Shown here: positions 19,901-26,859 of the stretch, in pieces
How positions within the stretch are numbered: position 1 is the first letter of the stretch
Layout: the number at the start of each line of letters is the position of its first letter
Assembly: GCA_018401735.1 (NCBI GenBank)
Contig: JAGYKI010000005.1
Span: forward strand, 1 to 64,000
Length of the DNA stretch: 64,000 nt
Source: Schleiferiaceae bacterium
GTDB lineage: Bacteria > Bacteroidota > Bacteroidia > Flavobacteriales > Schleiferiaceae
Reading direction: 5' to 3'
Translations under genes and position numbers: made by a program
Notes under the pieces: model-generated
Databases searched by the model: none
Told to the model about the DNA's origin: nothing
What the model saw: the letters and a program-made list of their open reading frames with translations, nothing else

Positions 19901-20184
19901 ACAAATGAGTAGTTGTCCCCCCAACGGTTGTAAACCTGACCGAGGTCATTAACTCCCAAACTAAAAATATCCCCAGTAATTTGATCTACTTGGGATATCA
20001 AAATTTGATCATCCTTAAGAGTAGAAAGACTGAAAATTACCTCAATAGTTACTGGCCCATTTTCTAAGTCAGAAAAAATCATTGGCAAAACCGGATCATA
20101 CTTTACATAATCATCCACTCCATCAAAGTAAAACGCGGTATTTTGTGCTTTTACAGGAGCCAGTAATGCACCAAAAAGTAGCAT
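16966..20184 (-). CDS. Large secreted LamG/beta-propeller protein with T9SS type A sorting domain
   Basis: A 1072-residue protein. It opens with a short hydrophobic stretch ending PVKAQ, then a LamG/concanavalin-type domain (about 15-195; FYFDGVDDYVKY and VIDEVRIFGDEIT are typical). A jelly-roll-like domain follows (about 260-515, including YEFSGWFYMSE and WGDDFSLKEY), then a long repeat region consistent with a beta-propeller (about 530-950). The end is a type A T9SS sorting domain (FSIFPNPVKDGPITINSS onward, about 1000-1072). It should be exported across the outer membrane by T9SS and act in adhesion or glycan binding. The start is odd: there is no positively charged n-region and a TAG stop lies two codons before the ATG, so the first part of the signal peptide may have been lost by a frameshift. 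Confidence 0.8.
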   Translation of the reverse strand: MLLFGALLAPVKAQNTAFYFDGVDDYVKYDPVLPMIFSDLENGPVTIEVIFSLSTLKDDQILISQVDQITGDIFSLGVNDLGQVYNRWGDNYSFVEIDSEIEIGVCYHLSVVYSPEALAIYINGDQISFTSALMPNHLFHNDQPFFIGNCPTILGSALHGVIDEVRIFGDEITQLEIQNNLFQTFNGQHEEVFASFSFNNLAGKITQCTKGVDHVEGILGAGDIDLAPQWTEGTCIRDPESVSEAFCQPSPPCTFTPTQLLCNGSFDDYCPALRVAHPIWGGSFPGYIMPYDAFINTNVNPIVLSSDVYGWETSFAPRLWPGDLDVINVISSSDFYVPFGIGSHNGDYDVILRRNLQHWTKQPPLTSWNGLVGESGMVGLSATNTASKLTGDGVETTMQNSYKLLPDREYEFSGWFYMSEVQFQPNLLGEIQISFGDVGKEYIAGSAQIQYWDKVQSNNGWQFVTIRFTTPANLSTTPGYSTFRVRNSTPTNLINYSDVNYIWGDDFSLKEYQPQNFFPQYIFSGDHNDLHHRLVRADQTGNVYAVVTAESISTSGMLSTTAEVGIPPNNSHVLSNQKGSLLVKYDSDGTFIWSRYYDGLQIVDLDFKTNGDVVAVGHTIASVGSTTSNFQSVTATCAGTSKLSDDSWQLFVAIIDKLTGNTNNQSYGSIATGHIHPELATGVVVSGNIAYITCRIYDLECSPSIVPRSLDWINSSFSSSTILAYDLITGLPTTQPNGLPSPFGEPISIKKDGSGGFYVLTETQVHHGTGTYPNLSFTSFNLASPNPTYMEPKNGTNEVYVLYRDDSKLELYNRTTGLINTNTTSSDKKPIALASSANGDYIMYNEFSSGFFVDPSGGMLATVNKVMSIEKLDPLNFGMAIWDKESSGSFASPITNYSSYAHSLTAELVCLPNQPNKLAFSGGFEYLPPSISGIRGPWLMSFDGKVLTDGTWYRNGHSFVGTLNDMGSTAQFKMGGTKEASSSISQSAKQNEFSIFPNPVKDGPITINSSSGLLLVVFYNLQGQVKHASEQPQLISDGSYTVPVEGLAKGLYLVELKTLSKTLLCQAAGAIK

Positions 20185-20366
20185 ATTCTAAAAATTTAAT
20201 CACTAATAACCCAAATCTAGTCATAAATTTTACTAATTTTTAGAATTATAATCAGATAATGACAATAATTAATAGGTGAATATTAGAATTTAAAAGACCC
20301 TAAAACAACTAATTAAAAGATTATCAAAAAAATTATTCAAAAGTACTATTCAAACACCTTTACCTC

Positions 20367-20397
20367 TTGTCGTTCTAGTTCAATAAAAGTAACTTTG
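20367..20397 (+). promoter_or_regulatory. Bacteroidota-type promoter of the XRE gene
   Basis: TTG at 20367-20369 (-33) and TAACTTTG at 20390-20397 (-7, consensus TAnnTTTG) are separated by 20 bp, the spacing known for the Bacteroidota primary sigma factor. The -7 box ends 23 bp before the ATG at 20421. Confidence 0.65.
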
Positions 20398-20420
20398 AGT
20401 TCAATTTAAATACTTTGAGT

Positions 20421-20774
20421 ATGAGTTTTGACGAAAAACAATTAGCCCAAAAAATCAAACACTTACGGGAAATGCGCAATTTCACTCAAGCCTATATGGC
20501 ACAAGCTTTAGAAGTTAGCGTTAGAGCCTACTCCAAAATAGAGCAAGGGAGTACCCAATTAAGCGTCAGGCGTTTATATCAAATTGCCGATATTCTAACT
20601 ATTTCTGTCAAAGACATTTTAGGGTTTTCAACCGAGATGATTTTCAATAACAATCCCGTTAAACAATCAGGAGGAAGCTACTTGGCATACAATAACACTG
20701 CGATAGAGCAAATTAAAGAACTCTATGAAAGGTTGTTAAGCGAGAAAGAGAAGCAAATAAGCCAATTAACGTGA
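20421..20774 (+). CDS. XRE-family helix-turn-helix regulator
   Basis: A 117-residue protein whose residues about 8-62 form a Cro/CI helix-turn-helix (LREMRNFTQAYMAQALEVS, then YSKIEQGSTQLSVRRLYQIA). A helical tail ends LLSEKEKQISQLT and probably dimerises. An in-frame TTG lies two codons upstream, but ATG at 20421 follows the promoter better. The last codons TTA ACG TGA are the first bases of the repeat element at 20766, so the element supplies the stop codon and may have shortened the tail. The gene precedes the amylase operon and could regulate it; that is inference from position. Confidence 0.82.
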   Translation: MSFDEKQLAQKIKHLREMRNFTQAYMAQALEVSVRAYSKIEQGSTQLSVRRLYQIADILTISVKDILGFSTEMIFNNNPVKQSGGSYLAYNNTAIEQIKELYERLLSEKEKQISQLT

Positions 20775-21034
20775 GTTCGACGTAAAATCCGGCCTCAGAC
20801 CCCTTGTAAATAGTGGAATTCAAGCCTATGCAGTGAAGCAATAGCGGGCTATTGCAAGATGCAGAGGCGCGGAAAGCCGCTTTTTAGAAGGGGATTAAAT
20901 GGATTTAATAAAAGTGAAAATACTTCATCTATTCATTTTCGCTTGTGAGCCCGCTATAGCTGCATCGATCTAGACTTGTCTTCTTTCTTTTATTGAAAAT
21001 CTGAGGCTATGATTTATAGTCGAACTCACGTTAA
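20766..21034. mobile_element. MITE-like element, copy A (269 bp, imperfect inverted ends)
   Basis: It begins TTAACGTGAGTTCGAC and ends GTCGAACTCACGTTAA, a perfect 16-bp inverted repeat. The complementarity continues imperfectly to a CCTCAGA block about 32 bp in. It has no coding capacity. Internally there is a perfect 8-bp hairpin GCAATAGC-GG-GCTATTGC and a GCGG-AAAG-CCGC stem followed by TTTTT. The first ~135 bp differ from copy B (26570-26837) at only four positions; the centre-right part is more diverged. It overlaps the stop codon of the XRE gene. No obvious target-site duplication is visible beyond the TTAA ends. The rest of the 441-bp gap to the first amylase gene holds promoter sequence only. 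Confidence 0.8.
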
Positions 21035-21168
21035 CTACAAACCTAAGCTCGATGTCCCATTTTTTGTTTTTGCTAAATCAAAATGAGTTTTAAAATTGAA
21101 CAAGAGGCCAAGCTCCTTAGCAAGGAACGGCTACATTTATACTAATACCTTACCCACTAATTAAATAA

Positions 21169-21183
21169 GTGTACTATTTACAC
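21169..21183 (+). promoter_or_regulatory. Candidate operator of the amylase operon
   Basis: GTGTA-CTATT-TACAC is a 5+5+5 inverted repeat ending 33 bp before the first amylase start. A near-identical ATGTA-ATATT-TACAC (13 of 15 bases) lies 31 bp before the starch-binding protein gene at 28789. The shared sequence, orientation and distance suggest a common regulator site. Confidence 0.45.
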
Positions 21184-21190
21184 GTATTAT

Positions 21191-21198
21191 TATATTTG
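21191..21198 (+). promoter_or_regulatory. Candidate -7 box of the amylase operon
   Basis: TATATTTG fits TAnnTTTG and lies 17 bp before the ATG. The -33 region would fall on the palindrome at 21169-21183, so a protein bound there would affect RNA polymerase directly. Confidence 0.5.
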
Positions 21199-21215
21199 CT
21201 AAATTTCCGCACAAT

Positions 21216-23540
21216 ATGAGAAAAGGCCACCTACTCCTAATCTTTTGTCTGTGTCTATTGAACTCCTCAGCACAAGTCGCTTTGCATGGGCTATATACGC
21301 CAGTTCAATTAGGCCAAGACACTACTCGCATACTTTTGAGCGATTATGTGATTGATGAAGAAATATCCTCGCTTTCCTTACCCGAGGGACTGCAAAATAT
21401 CAGTACTAATCCGCAAGAGCTCGTTTTGGTGGGCCGGCTGAAAGAGAAGATGTCTAGCCTTAGCTTCAATCATCAGGGTAAAACCGAAAATCTAGTATTA
21501 GTTAAGCCATCTGCGCAAGCGGTAGAAATAAAAATTCCCCGCAAAGCCATTGGCAAGAAGAAAGAACTACGCTTAATTGGCGCCTTCAATAACTGGAACC
21601 GCGGGTCGGCCCCGCTGAAAGAGAAAGGTAAATTTTACAGCGGCACCTATCTTTTGGAACCCGGTCGCTATGAGTATAAGTTATACTTAGATGGTCAAGA
21701 AATGGTAGATCCTGCCAACCCCAACAAGGTGAGCAATGGCATGGGTAGTTTCAATAATATTTTAGTGGTAGAAGGCGATAGTATAAAACCAGGCGGCTTC
21801 GCGGTAAGCCTTGACCGACAAGTGGTTTCTGTACGAAGAATACCTCCCGCCGAGCCGCATCTTATCGTAATGTGGAATAATCAAGTGCTGGCTTCACCCT
21901 GCAAACGCAGTTACCCAAGTAGTTGCATTAGTCAAATTCCTGAAGAAGCTAAAAAAATCAAACGTAGTTATATCCGCGTTTACAGTTACTTAGGCGAAAG
22001 TAAAGGCCGCGATCAAATTATTCCGTTGGAATATGGCGAAGCGGTTTCTTCTGCAGAGCAACTAGATCGCAGCGATTGGCATAATGCCCGCCTCTACTTT
22101 TTAATGGTCGATCGTTTTAAAGATGGCGATAGCAGCAACACTATGCCGGTAAAAGATTCTATGATTCATCCTAAAGCCAATTATTACGGCGGCGACTTAG
22201 CGGGGGTGGATCAAAAAATTAAGGATAACTATTTCCAAAATTTAGGTATTAACAGCATTTGGCTTTCGCCCATTACCCAAAACCCCGACGATGCTTGGGG
22301 TCTGTGGAATAAGGGTAAAGTGACTACTAAATTTTCAGGTTATCACGGCTATTGGCCCATTAGTAATATTCGGGTAGACTATCGCTTTGGAAAGAGTGCC
22401 GACTTCACGCAAATTATCGATGATGCCCATGCCGATGACTTAAACGTTATTCTCGATTATGTGGCCAATCACGTGCACATCAATCACCCGATTTACCAAA
22501 ACAATAAAGACTGGGCTACCAATTTATACCTACCCGATGGCACTAAGAACACCGAGAAATGGGACGAATACCGCTTAACCACTTGGTTTGATGATCATTT
22601 GCCAACCCTCGATTTACGTCGCAAGGAAATTGTAGACCCCATGGTGGATTCGGCTCTTTTTTGGGTAAAAAATTACGATTTAGACGGCTTTCGCCATGAT
22701 GCGACCAAACATATTGATGAACTCTACTGGCGCACCCTTACCAAAAAGATTCGTGCCTTGCGCAGCGAGCCTTTCTACCAAATTGGTGAAACCTACGGCA
22801 GTCCTGGCTTAATTAATAGCTACATTTCTACGGGAATGCTCGATGCCCAGTTCGATTTCAATTTATACGATGCCGCTGTATCCGCTTTCGCCACGGGCGA
22901 AAATCTCGAGCACTTAAAAAATGTTTTCGAAGCCGGTTTGGCCACTTATGGCTATCACCATTTAATGGGAAATATAACGGGTAATCAAGATCGCGCGCGC
23001 TTTATTTCTTATGCCAGCGGTGATGTGAAATTTGACGAAGACGCCAAACAAGCAGGTTGGGATCGCGAAATTCCCAAGGCCAATAAACAAGCTTATCAGC
23101 GACTCGCACTTCTACACGCTTTTAATAATAGTATTCCTGGTATTCCCTGTACCTATTATGGCGACGAAATTGGTCTGCCGGGCGCCAATGATCCCGACAA
23201 CCGCCGCATGATGTATTTCGAAAATTGGGATACTAATGAGATGGAATTGTATGCCAAGGTACAAGAGCTTAATAAATTGCGCTCTAGCGAATTAGCACTC
23301 ATCTACGGCAGTGCGGAACTTTTTATAGATGGCAGTTTAATCATCATTAAGCGTGACTATTTAGGGAAAACAATGGTGAGCATCTTAAACACGAGCACCC
23401 AAAGCAGCGCCGTAAAACTTCCTTTTGAAATTGAGGGCCTTAAGCGTATCAACAAAAACACCAAAACTATTCAATCGGATATGGAATACCTTGGCTTGGA
23501 AGCTGTTCCGGGCTTAAGTTTTCATATTTATGCCAATTAA
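21216..23540 (+). CDS. Secreted GH13 alpha-amylase/pullulanase-type enzyme with CBM48-like module
   Basis: A 774-residue protein with a Sec signal (about 1-20). An N-terminal beta domain is followed by a CBM48/AMPK-like glycogen-binding module (about 115-186; LIGAFNNWN and YEYKLYLDG). The GH13 barrel spans about 290-680: region I DYVANHV (414-420), nucleophile Asp495 in GFRHDATKH, acid/base Glu525 in IGETYG and third Asp592 in GNQDRARF. The usual His before the third Asp is Gln (NQD in place of NHD), which may alter subsite -1 contacts. A C-terminal beta domain ends the protein and there is no T9SS signal, so it is likely periplasmic. It starts a three-gene operon with a lipoprotein amylase and an MFS sugar transporter. 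Confidence 0.88.
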   Translation: MRKGHLLLIFCLCLLNSSAQVALHGLYTPVQLGQDTTRILLSDYVIDEEISSLSLPEGLQNISTNPQELVLVGRLKEKMSSLSFNHQGKTENLVLVKPSAQAVEIKIPRKAIGKKKELRLIGAFNNWNRGSAPLKEKGKFYSGTYLLEPGRYEYKLYLDGQEMVDPANPNKVSNGMGSFNNILVVEGDSIKPGGFAVSLDRQVVSVRRIPPAEPHLIVMWNNQVLASPCKRSYPSSCISQIPEEAKKIKRSYIRVYSYLGESKGRDQIIPLEYGEAVSSAEQLDRSDWHNARLYFLMVDRFKDGDSSNTMPVKDSMIHPKANYYGGDLAGVDQKIKDNYFQNLGINSIWLSPITQNPDDAWGLWNKGKVTTKFSGYHGYWPISNIRVDYRFGKSADFTQIIDDAHADDLNVILDYVANHVHINHPIYQNNKDWATNLYLPDGTKNTEKWDEYRLTTWFDDHLPTLDLRRKEIVDPMVDSALFWVKNYDLDGFRHDATKHIDELYWRTLTKKIRALRSEPFYQIGETYGSPGLINSYISTGMLDAQFDFNLYDAAVSAFATGENLEHLKNVFEAGLATYGYHHLMGNITGNQDRARFISYASGDVKFDEDAKQAGWDREIPKANKQAYQRLALLHAFNNSIPGIPCTYYGDEIGLPGANDPDNRRMMYFENWDTNEMELYAKVQELNKLRSSELALIYGSAELFIDGSLIIIKRDYLGKTMVSILNTSTQSSAVKLPFEIEGLKRINKNTKTIQSDMEYLGLEAVPGLSFHIYAN

Positions 23541-23568
23541 AAGTTCACCTACCATTTACACCACTACT

Positions 23569-24948
23569 ATGAAAAAGCTTTTAGCCTTTGGTTTTGCCGC
23601 GAGTTTAATCGCATGCAACAACCCAGCAGACACTACTCAAACTGAAAACTCGGAAGAAAATAAAATTGTAGAACCGACAACTCTTATGACGAAGAACACG
23701 CCCGCTTGGAGCAAACAAGCCTCTATTTACGAAGTAAATATCCGCCAGTACACGCCCGAAGGCACCTTTAATGCCTTTAGCCAACATTTAGATCGCTTGC
23801 AGCAGATGGGCGTGAAAATTTTATGGATTATGCCCATTCAACCTATTGGCAAGGAAAAGCGCAAAGGAAGTTTGGGTAGCTATTACTCCATTGCCGACTA
23901 CGCTTCTACCAATCCCGAATTTGGCACCTTAGAAGATTTTAAAAACTTAGTGCAAGAGGCACATAAGCGCGATATGAAAGTAATTTTAGACTGGGTGGCC
24001 AACCATACTTCCTGGGATCATACCTGGATAAATAGCCATCGCGATTGGTATTCTCAAAATGATCAGGGCGAAATTATTGCCCCTGTAGAAGATTGGAGCG
24101 ATGTAGCCGACCTCAACTACAATAATTACGATATGCGTAAAGCTATGGAAGAGGATATGATCTTTTGGGTACGCGAAGCAGATATCGACGGTTTCCGTTG
24201 CGACATGGCCATGATGGTACCCATGGATTTTTGGGATAGTGCTCGCGTTCGCTTGGAAGAGCTGAAGCCCATGTTTATGCTAGCCGAAGCGGAAGGTCCC
24301 GAGTTTCATGCGAAAGCTTTTGATATGAGCTACGGCTGGGAATTACACCACCTAATGAACGACATCGCTAAAGGGCACAAGTCGGTTAACGAAATTGATC
24401 ATTATTTAGGCAAGCAAGATTCGCTTTATAGCAAAGACGATTACCGTATGTTCTTCATCACCAATCACGATGAAAATAGCTGGAACGGCACGGTGGGCGA
24501 ACGCATGGGCGCTAATGGTCAAAACTTTCACGTATTAGCCAGTACCTTGCCTCAGAGTATGCCCTTAATTTATAGTGGACAAGAAGCTGGTTTAAATAAA
24601 AGATTAGCCTTTTTCGAAAAAGATCATATTGATTGGAGTGACACTTCGCAATATGAGTTTTACACCAAGTTGACGCATCTTAAATTAGAGCATCCCACTT
24701 TAATTAACGGCAGCGAGCAAGGCGGTTTTGAAAGAATTGACACCGGTAACGATCGCGTTTATGCTTTTAAGCGCCTGAAAGATGGAGCAGAGTTATTAGT
24801 GTACGTAAACCTTGCTGAGCAAAATTTTCAGGCTACAGCGCCCTTAACGGGAGATACGAAATATGAAGATTATATGACAGGAGCGGAAGCTAGTGCTAAC
24901 ATTGATGTTCCGGCTCATTCCTTCAAGCTGATTACGAGCACTCTTTAA
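23569..24948 (+). CDS. GH13 alpha-amylase lipoprotein
   Basis: A 459-residue enzyme from ATG 23569; an in-frame ATG at 23530 overlaps the previous stop but would put 13 residues before a clean lipoprotein signal. The lipobox LIAC places the lipidated Cys at 16. The catalytic set is complete: region I DWVANHT (about 141-147), nucleophile Asp212 in DGFRCDMA, acid/base Glu240 in MLAEAEG and Asp301 in TNHDEN. The short beta-C domain fits the alpha-amylase or alpha-glucosidase-like GH13 subfamilies common in Bacteroidota. It would be anchored to a membrane, probably facing the periplasm, and cut maltodextrins for the downstream transporter. Confidence 0.88.
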   Translation: MKKLLAFGFAASLIACNNPADTTQTENSEENKIVEPTTLMTKNTPAWSKQASIYEVNIRQYTPEGTFNAFSQHLDRLQQMGVKILWIMPIQPIGKEKRKGSLGSYYSIADYASTNPEFGTLEDFKNLVQEAHKRDMKVILDWVANHTSWDHTWINSHRDWYSQNDQGEIIAPVEDWSDVADLNYNNYDMRKAMEEDMIFWVREADIDGFRCDMAMMVPMDFWDSARVRLEELKPMFMLAEAEGPEFHAKAFDMSYGWELHHLMNDIAKGHKSVNEIDHYLGKQDSLYSKDDYRMFFITNHDENSWNGTVGERMGANGQNFHVLASTLPQSMPLIYSGQEAGLNKRLAFFEKDHIDWSDTSQYEFYTKLTHLKLEHPTLINGSEQGGFERIDTGNDRVYAFKRLKDGAELLVYVNLAEQNFQATAPLTGDTKYEDYMTGAEASANIDVPAHSFKLITSTL

Positions 24949-24966
24949 TTATTGAAATCCAAGTAT

Positions 24967-26412
24967 ATGAGCACTCCCTCCTTTGATACGGCCCAAAAGG
25001 CCGCCTTGGAAAAGCCAAAACTCAGCCTACGCGCCATAATTAACCTAAGCATGGGTTTTATGGGTATCCAAATGGGCTTTGGTTTGCAGAATGGTAATGC
25101 CAGTAGAATTCTTGCCAATTTCGGTGCCGATGTACATCAGCTGAGTTGGTTTTGGATTGTCGCGCCACTTACTGGTTTAATTGTCCAGCCGATAATCGGC
25201 CATATGGGCGACAATACCTGGGGGAAACTCGGACGACGCAAACCTTACTTTTTAGTAGGAGCGATTCTCGCCAGTTTGGGCTTGATCTTTCTTCCCAATG
25301 CCAATATTGTGGCGGGTGAAAGCATGAGCGCCACTGACTTTATGGGCATCTCCGCCATTTTATGGATTGGCATTGCTTTTTTAGCTCTAATGGATGTATC
25401 CTTTAACATTTCCATGGAGCCTTTTCGCGCCCTGGTGGGAGATATGTTACCTAAAAGTCAGGGAACTTTGGGATTCGGTGTGCAAACTATCTTAATAAGC
25501 GCAGGGGCTATTTTAGGGTCCTTTATGCCTTGGATTTTAACCCATTGGTTTGGCATTGCTAATACTGCCCCGGCCGGATCGGTTACCCCTAATGTGATTT
25601 GGTCTTTTTATGTGGGAGCCTTTATTTTAATGGCGACCATCCTCTATACTATTGCTACGGTAAAGGAATATCCACCCGAGCAATTTAACAAATACCAAGG
25701 AGGCGACGGAGAACTTAAGCCCGAAAAGTCGCCTATGAGCGACATTTTTAGAGATGCTTGGGCCATGCCTACCCGGATGAAGAGACTGGGCTTAGTTCAG
25801 TTTTTCTCGTGGTTTGGATTATTTACCATGTGGGTTTATACCACTTCAGCCTTAGCCACGCATCATTATGGATTAGACCCGAGCGATACGCACTCTATTG
25901 GCTTTAATACGGCCGGTGATCAAGCGAGTTTTCTATTTGGTTGGTATAATGCCTTTGCCTTAGTTTTTGCCTTTCTACTAAATCCATTAGCGAAAGCTAC
26001 TAGTAGAAAATTTGTGCATATCATCGCCTTACTTTCGGGGGGAATTGGTTTGGTTTCTATGTATTTCATTACCGACCCCTATTGGTTAATTTTAAGCATG
26101 GTGGGCATTGGTTTTGCTTGGGCCAGTATTTTATCTATGCCCTACGCCTTACTAATGGATAGTTTACCACCTGCCAAAATGGGCGTATACATGGGGATTT
26201 TCAATTTCTTTATTGTCATCCCACAAATCATCAATGCTTTAATTGGTGGTCCTATTGTACACGCTTTATTCGACGATTATGCGATTTACTATTTAGCTTT
26301 TGGTGGCGTCTTATTTATACTGGCAGCGCTGCTCACCTTGCGCATTAAAGAACCTCTTTTTGGAGAAGCCGAACATATTGCCGCGCAAGAAGCCGCTTTA
26401 GGCCAATCTTAA
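24967..26412 (+). CDS. MFS sugar transporter (SLC45/GPH-like), probably maltodextrin or maltose uptake
   Basis: A 481-residue protein with twelve hydrophobic helices. The loop 2-3 signature GDNTWGKLGRRKPYF matches the R-x-GRR-P pattern of the SLC45/sucrose-type MFS group. A TTG 15 bp upstream is in frame, but ATG 24967 starts just before the polar N-terminus (MSTPSFDTAQ), so I chose it. It lies 18 bp behind the lipoprotein amylase, and the operon ends with a strong terminator. Members of this group next to GH13 genes in Bacteroidota import maltose or maltodextrin in symport with cations; that substrate is inferred from context. Confidence 0.82.
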   Translation: MSTPSFDTAQKAALEKPKLSLRAIINLSMGFMGIQMGFGLQNGNASRILANFGADVHQLSWFWIVAPLTGLIVQPIIGHMGDNTWGKLGRRKPYFLVGAILASLGLIFLPNANIVAGESMSATDFMGISAILWIGIAFLALMDVSFNISMEPFRALVGDMLPKSQGTLGFGVQTILISAGAILGSFMPWILTHWFGIANTAPAGSVTPNVIWSFYVGAFILMATILYTIATVKEYPPEQFNKYQGGDGELKPEKSPMSDIFRDAWAMPTRMKRLGLVQFFSWFGLFTMWVYTTSALATHHYGLDPSDTHSIGFNTAGDQASFLFGWYNAFALVFAFLLNPLAKATSRKFVHIIALLSGGIGLVSMYFITDPYWLILSMVGIGFAWASILSMPYALLMDSLPPAKMGVYMGIFNFFIVIPQIINALIGGPIVHALFDDYAIYYLAFGGVLFILAALLTLRIKEPLFGEAEHIAAQEAALGQS

Positions 26413-26428
26413 TTTTATTTGATTATCC

Positions 26429-26468
26429 AAAAAAGCGACTCCGAGATTATTTCTGGAGTCGCTTTTTT
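26429..26468 (+). terminator. Rho-independent terminator of the amylase operon
   Basis: A 14-bp perfect stem AAAAAAGCGACTCC...GGAGTCGCTTTTTT with a 12-nt loop and a T run starts 17 bp after the transporter stop. Confidence 0.9.
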
Positions 26469-26569
26469 TTTATTGGTTGTTATTCGGTAAGGATTCAGTT
26501 GTAATTCAGTGGGAAGGAAAACTTGTTGCGGAAAAGGAGTATAGTAGTTTTCTAAGCTCTAAACCTAAG

Positions 26570-26837
26570 TTAACGTGAATTCGACGTAAAATCAGGCCTC
26601 AGACCCCTTGTAAATAGTGGAGTTCAAGCCTATGCAGTGAAGCAATAGCGGGCTATTGCAAGAAGCAGAGGCGCGGAAAGCCGCTTTTTAGAAGGGGATT
26701 AAATGGTTTTTCCAATAAAAGTGAAAATACTTCATCTATTCATTTGTCGAAGCCTGCTACAAACTTGCACGATCTAGACTTGTCTTTTCTTTTTATTGAA
26801 AATCTGAGGCTATGATTTATTGTCGAACTCACGTTAA
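26570..26837. mobile_element. MITE-like element, copy B (268 bp, imperfect inverted ends)
   Basis: Same family, orientation and length class as copy A at 20766. It begins TTAACGTGAATTCGAC and ends GTCGAACTCACGTTAA, so its left end carries one mismatch to the right end. The left ~135 bp match copy A with four substitutions, while the stretch around 26742-26775 differs clearly. It lies between the convergent transporter and SusA-like genes and has no coding capacity. The remaining intergenic sequence (26469-26569) shows nothing recognisable. Confidence 0.8.
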
Positions 26838-26859
26838 GTTAGACCTCAATTTACCGATT

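Noticed and set aside
20766..26837. Target-site duplications flanking the two elements
   Set aside because: Beyond the TTAA that belongs to the inverted ends, the flanking bases do not match, so no duplication can be claimed.
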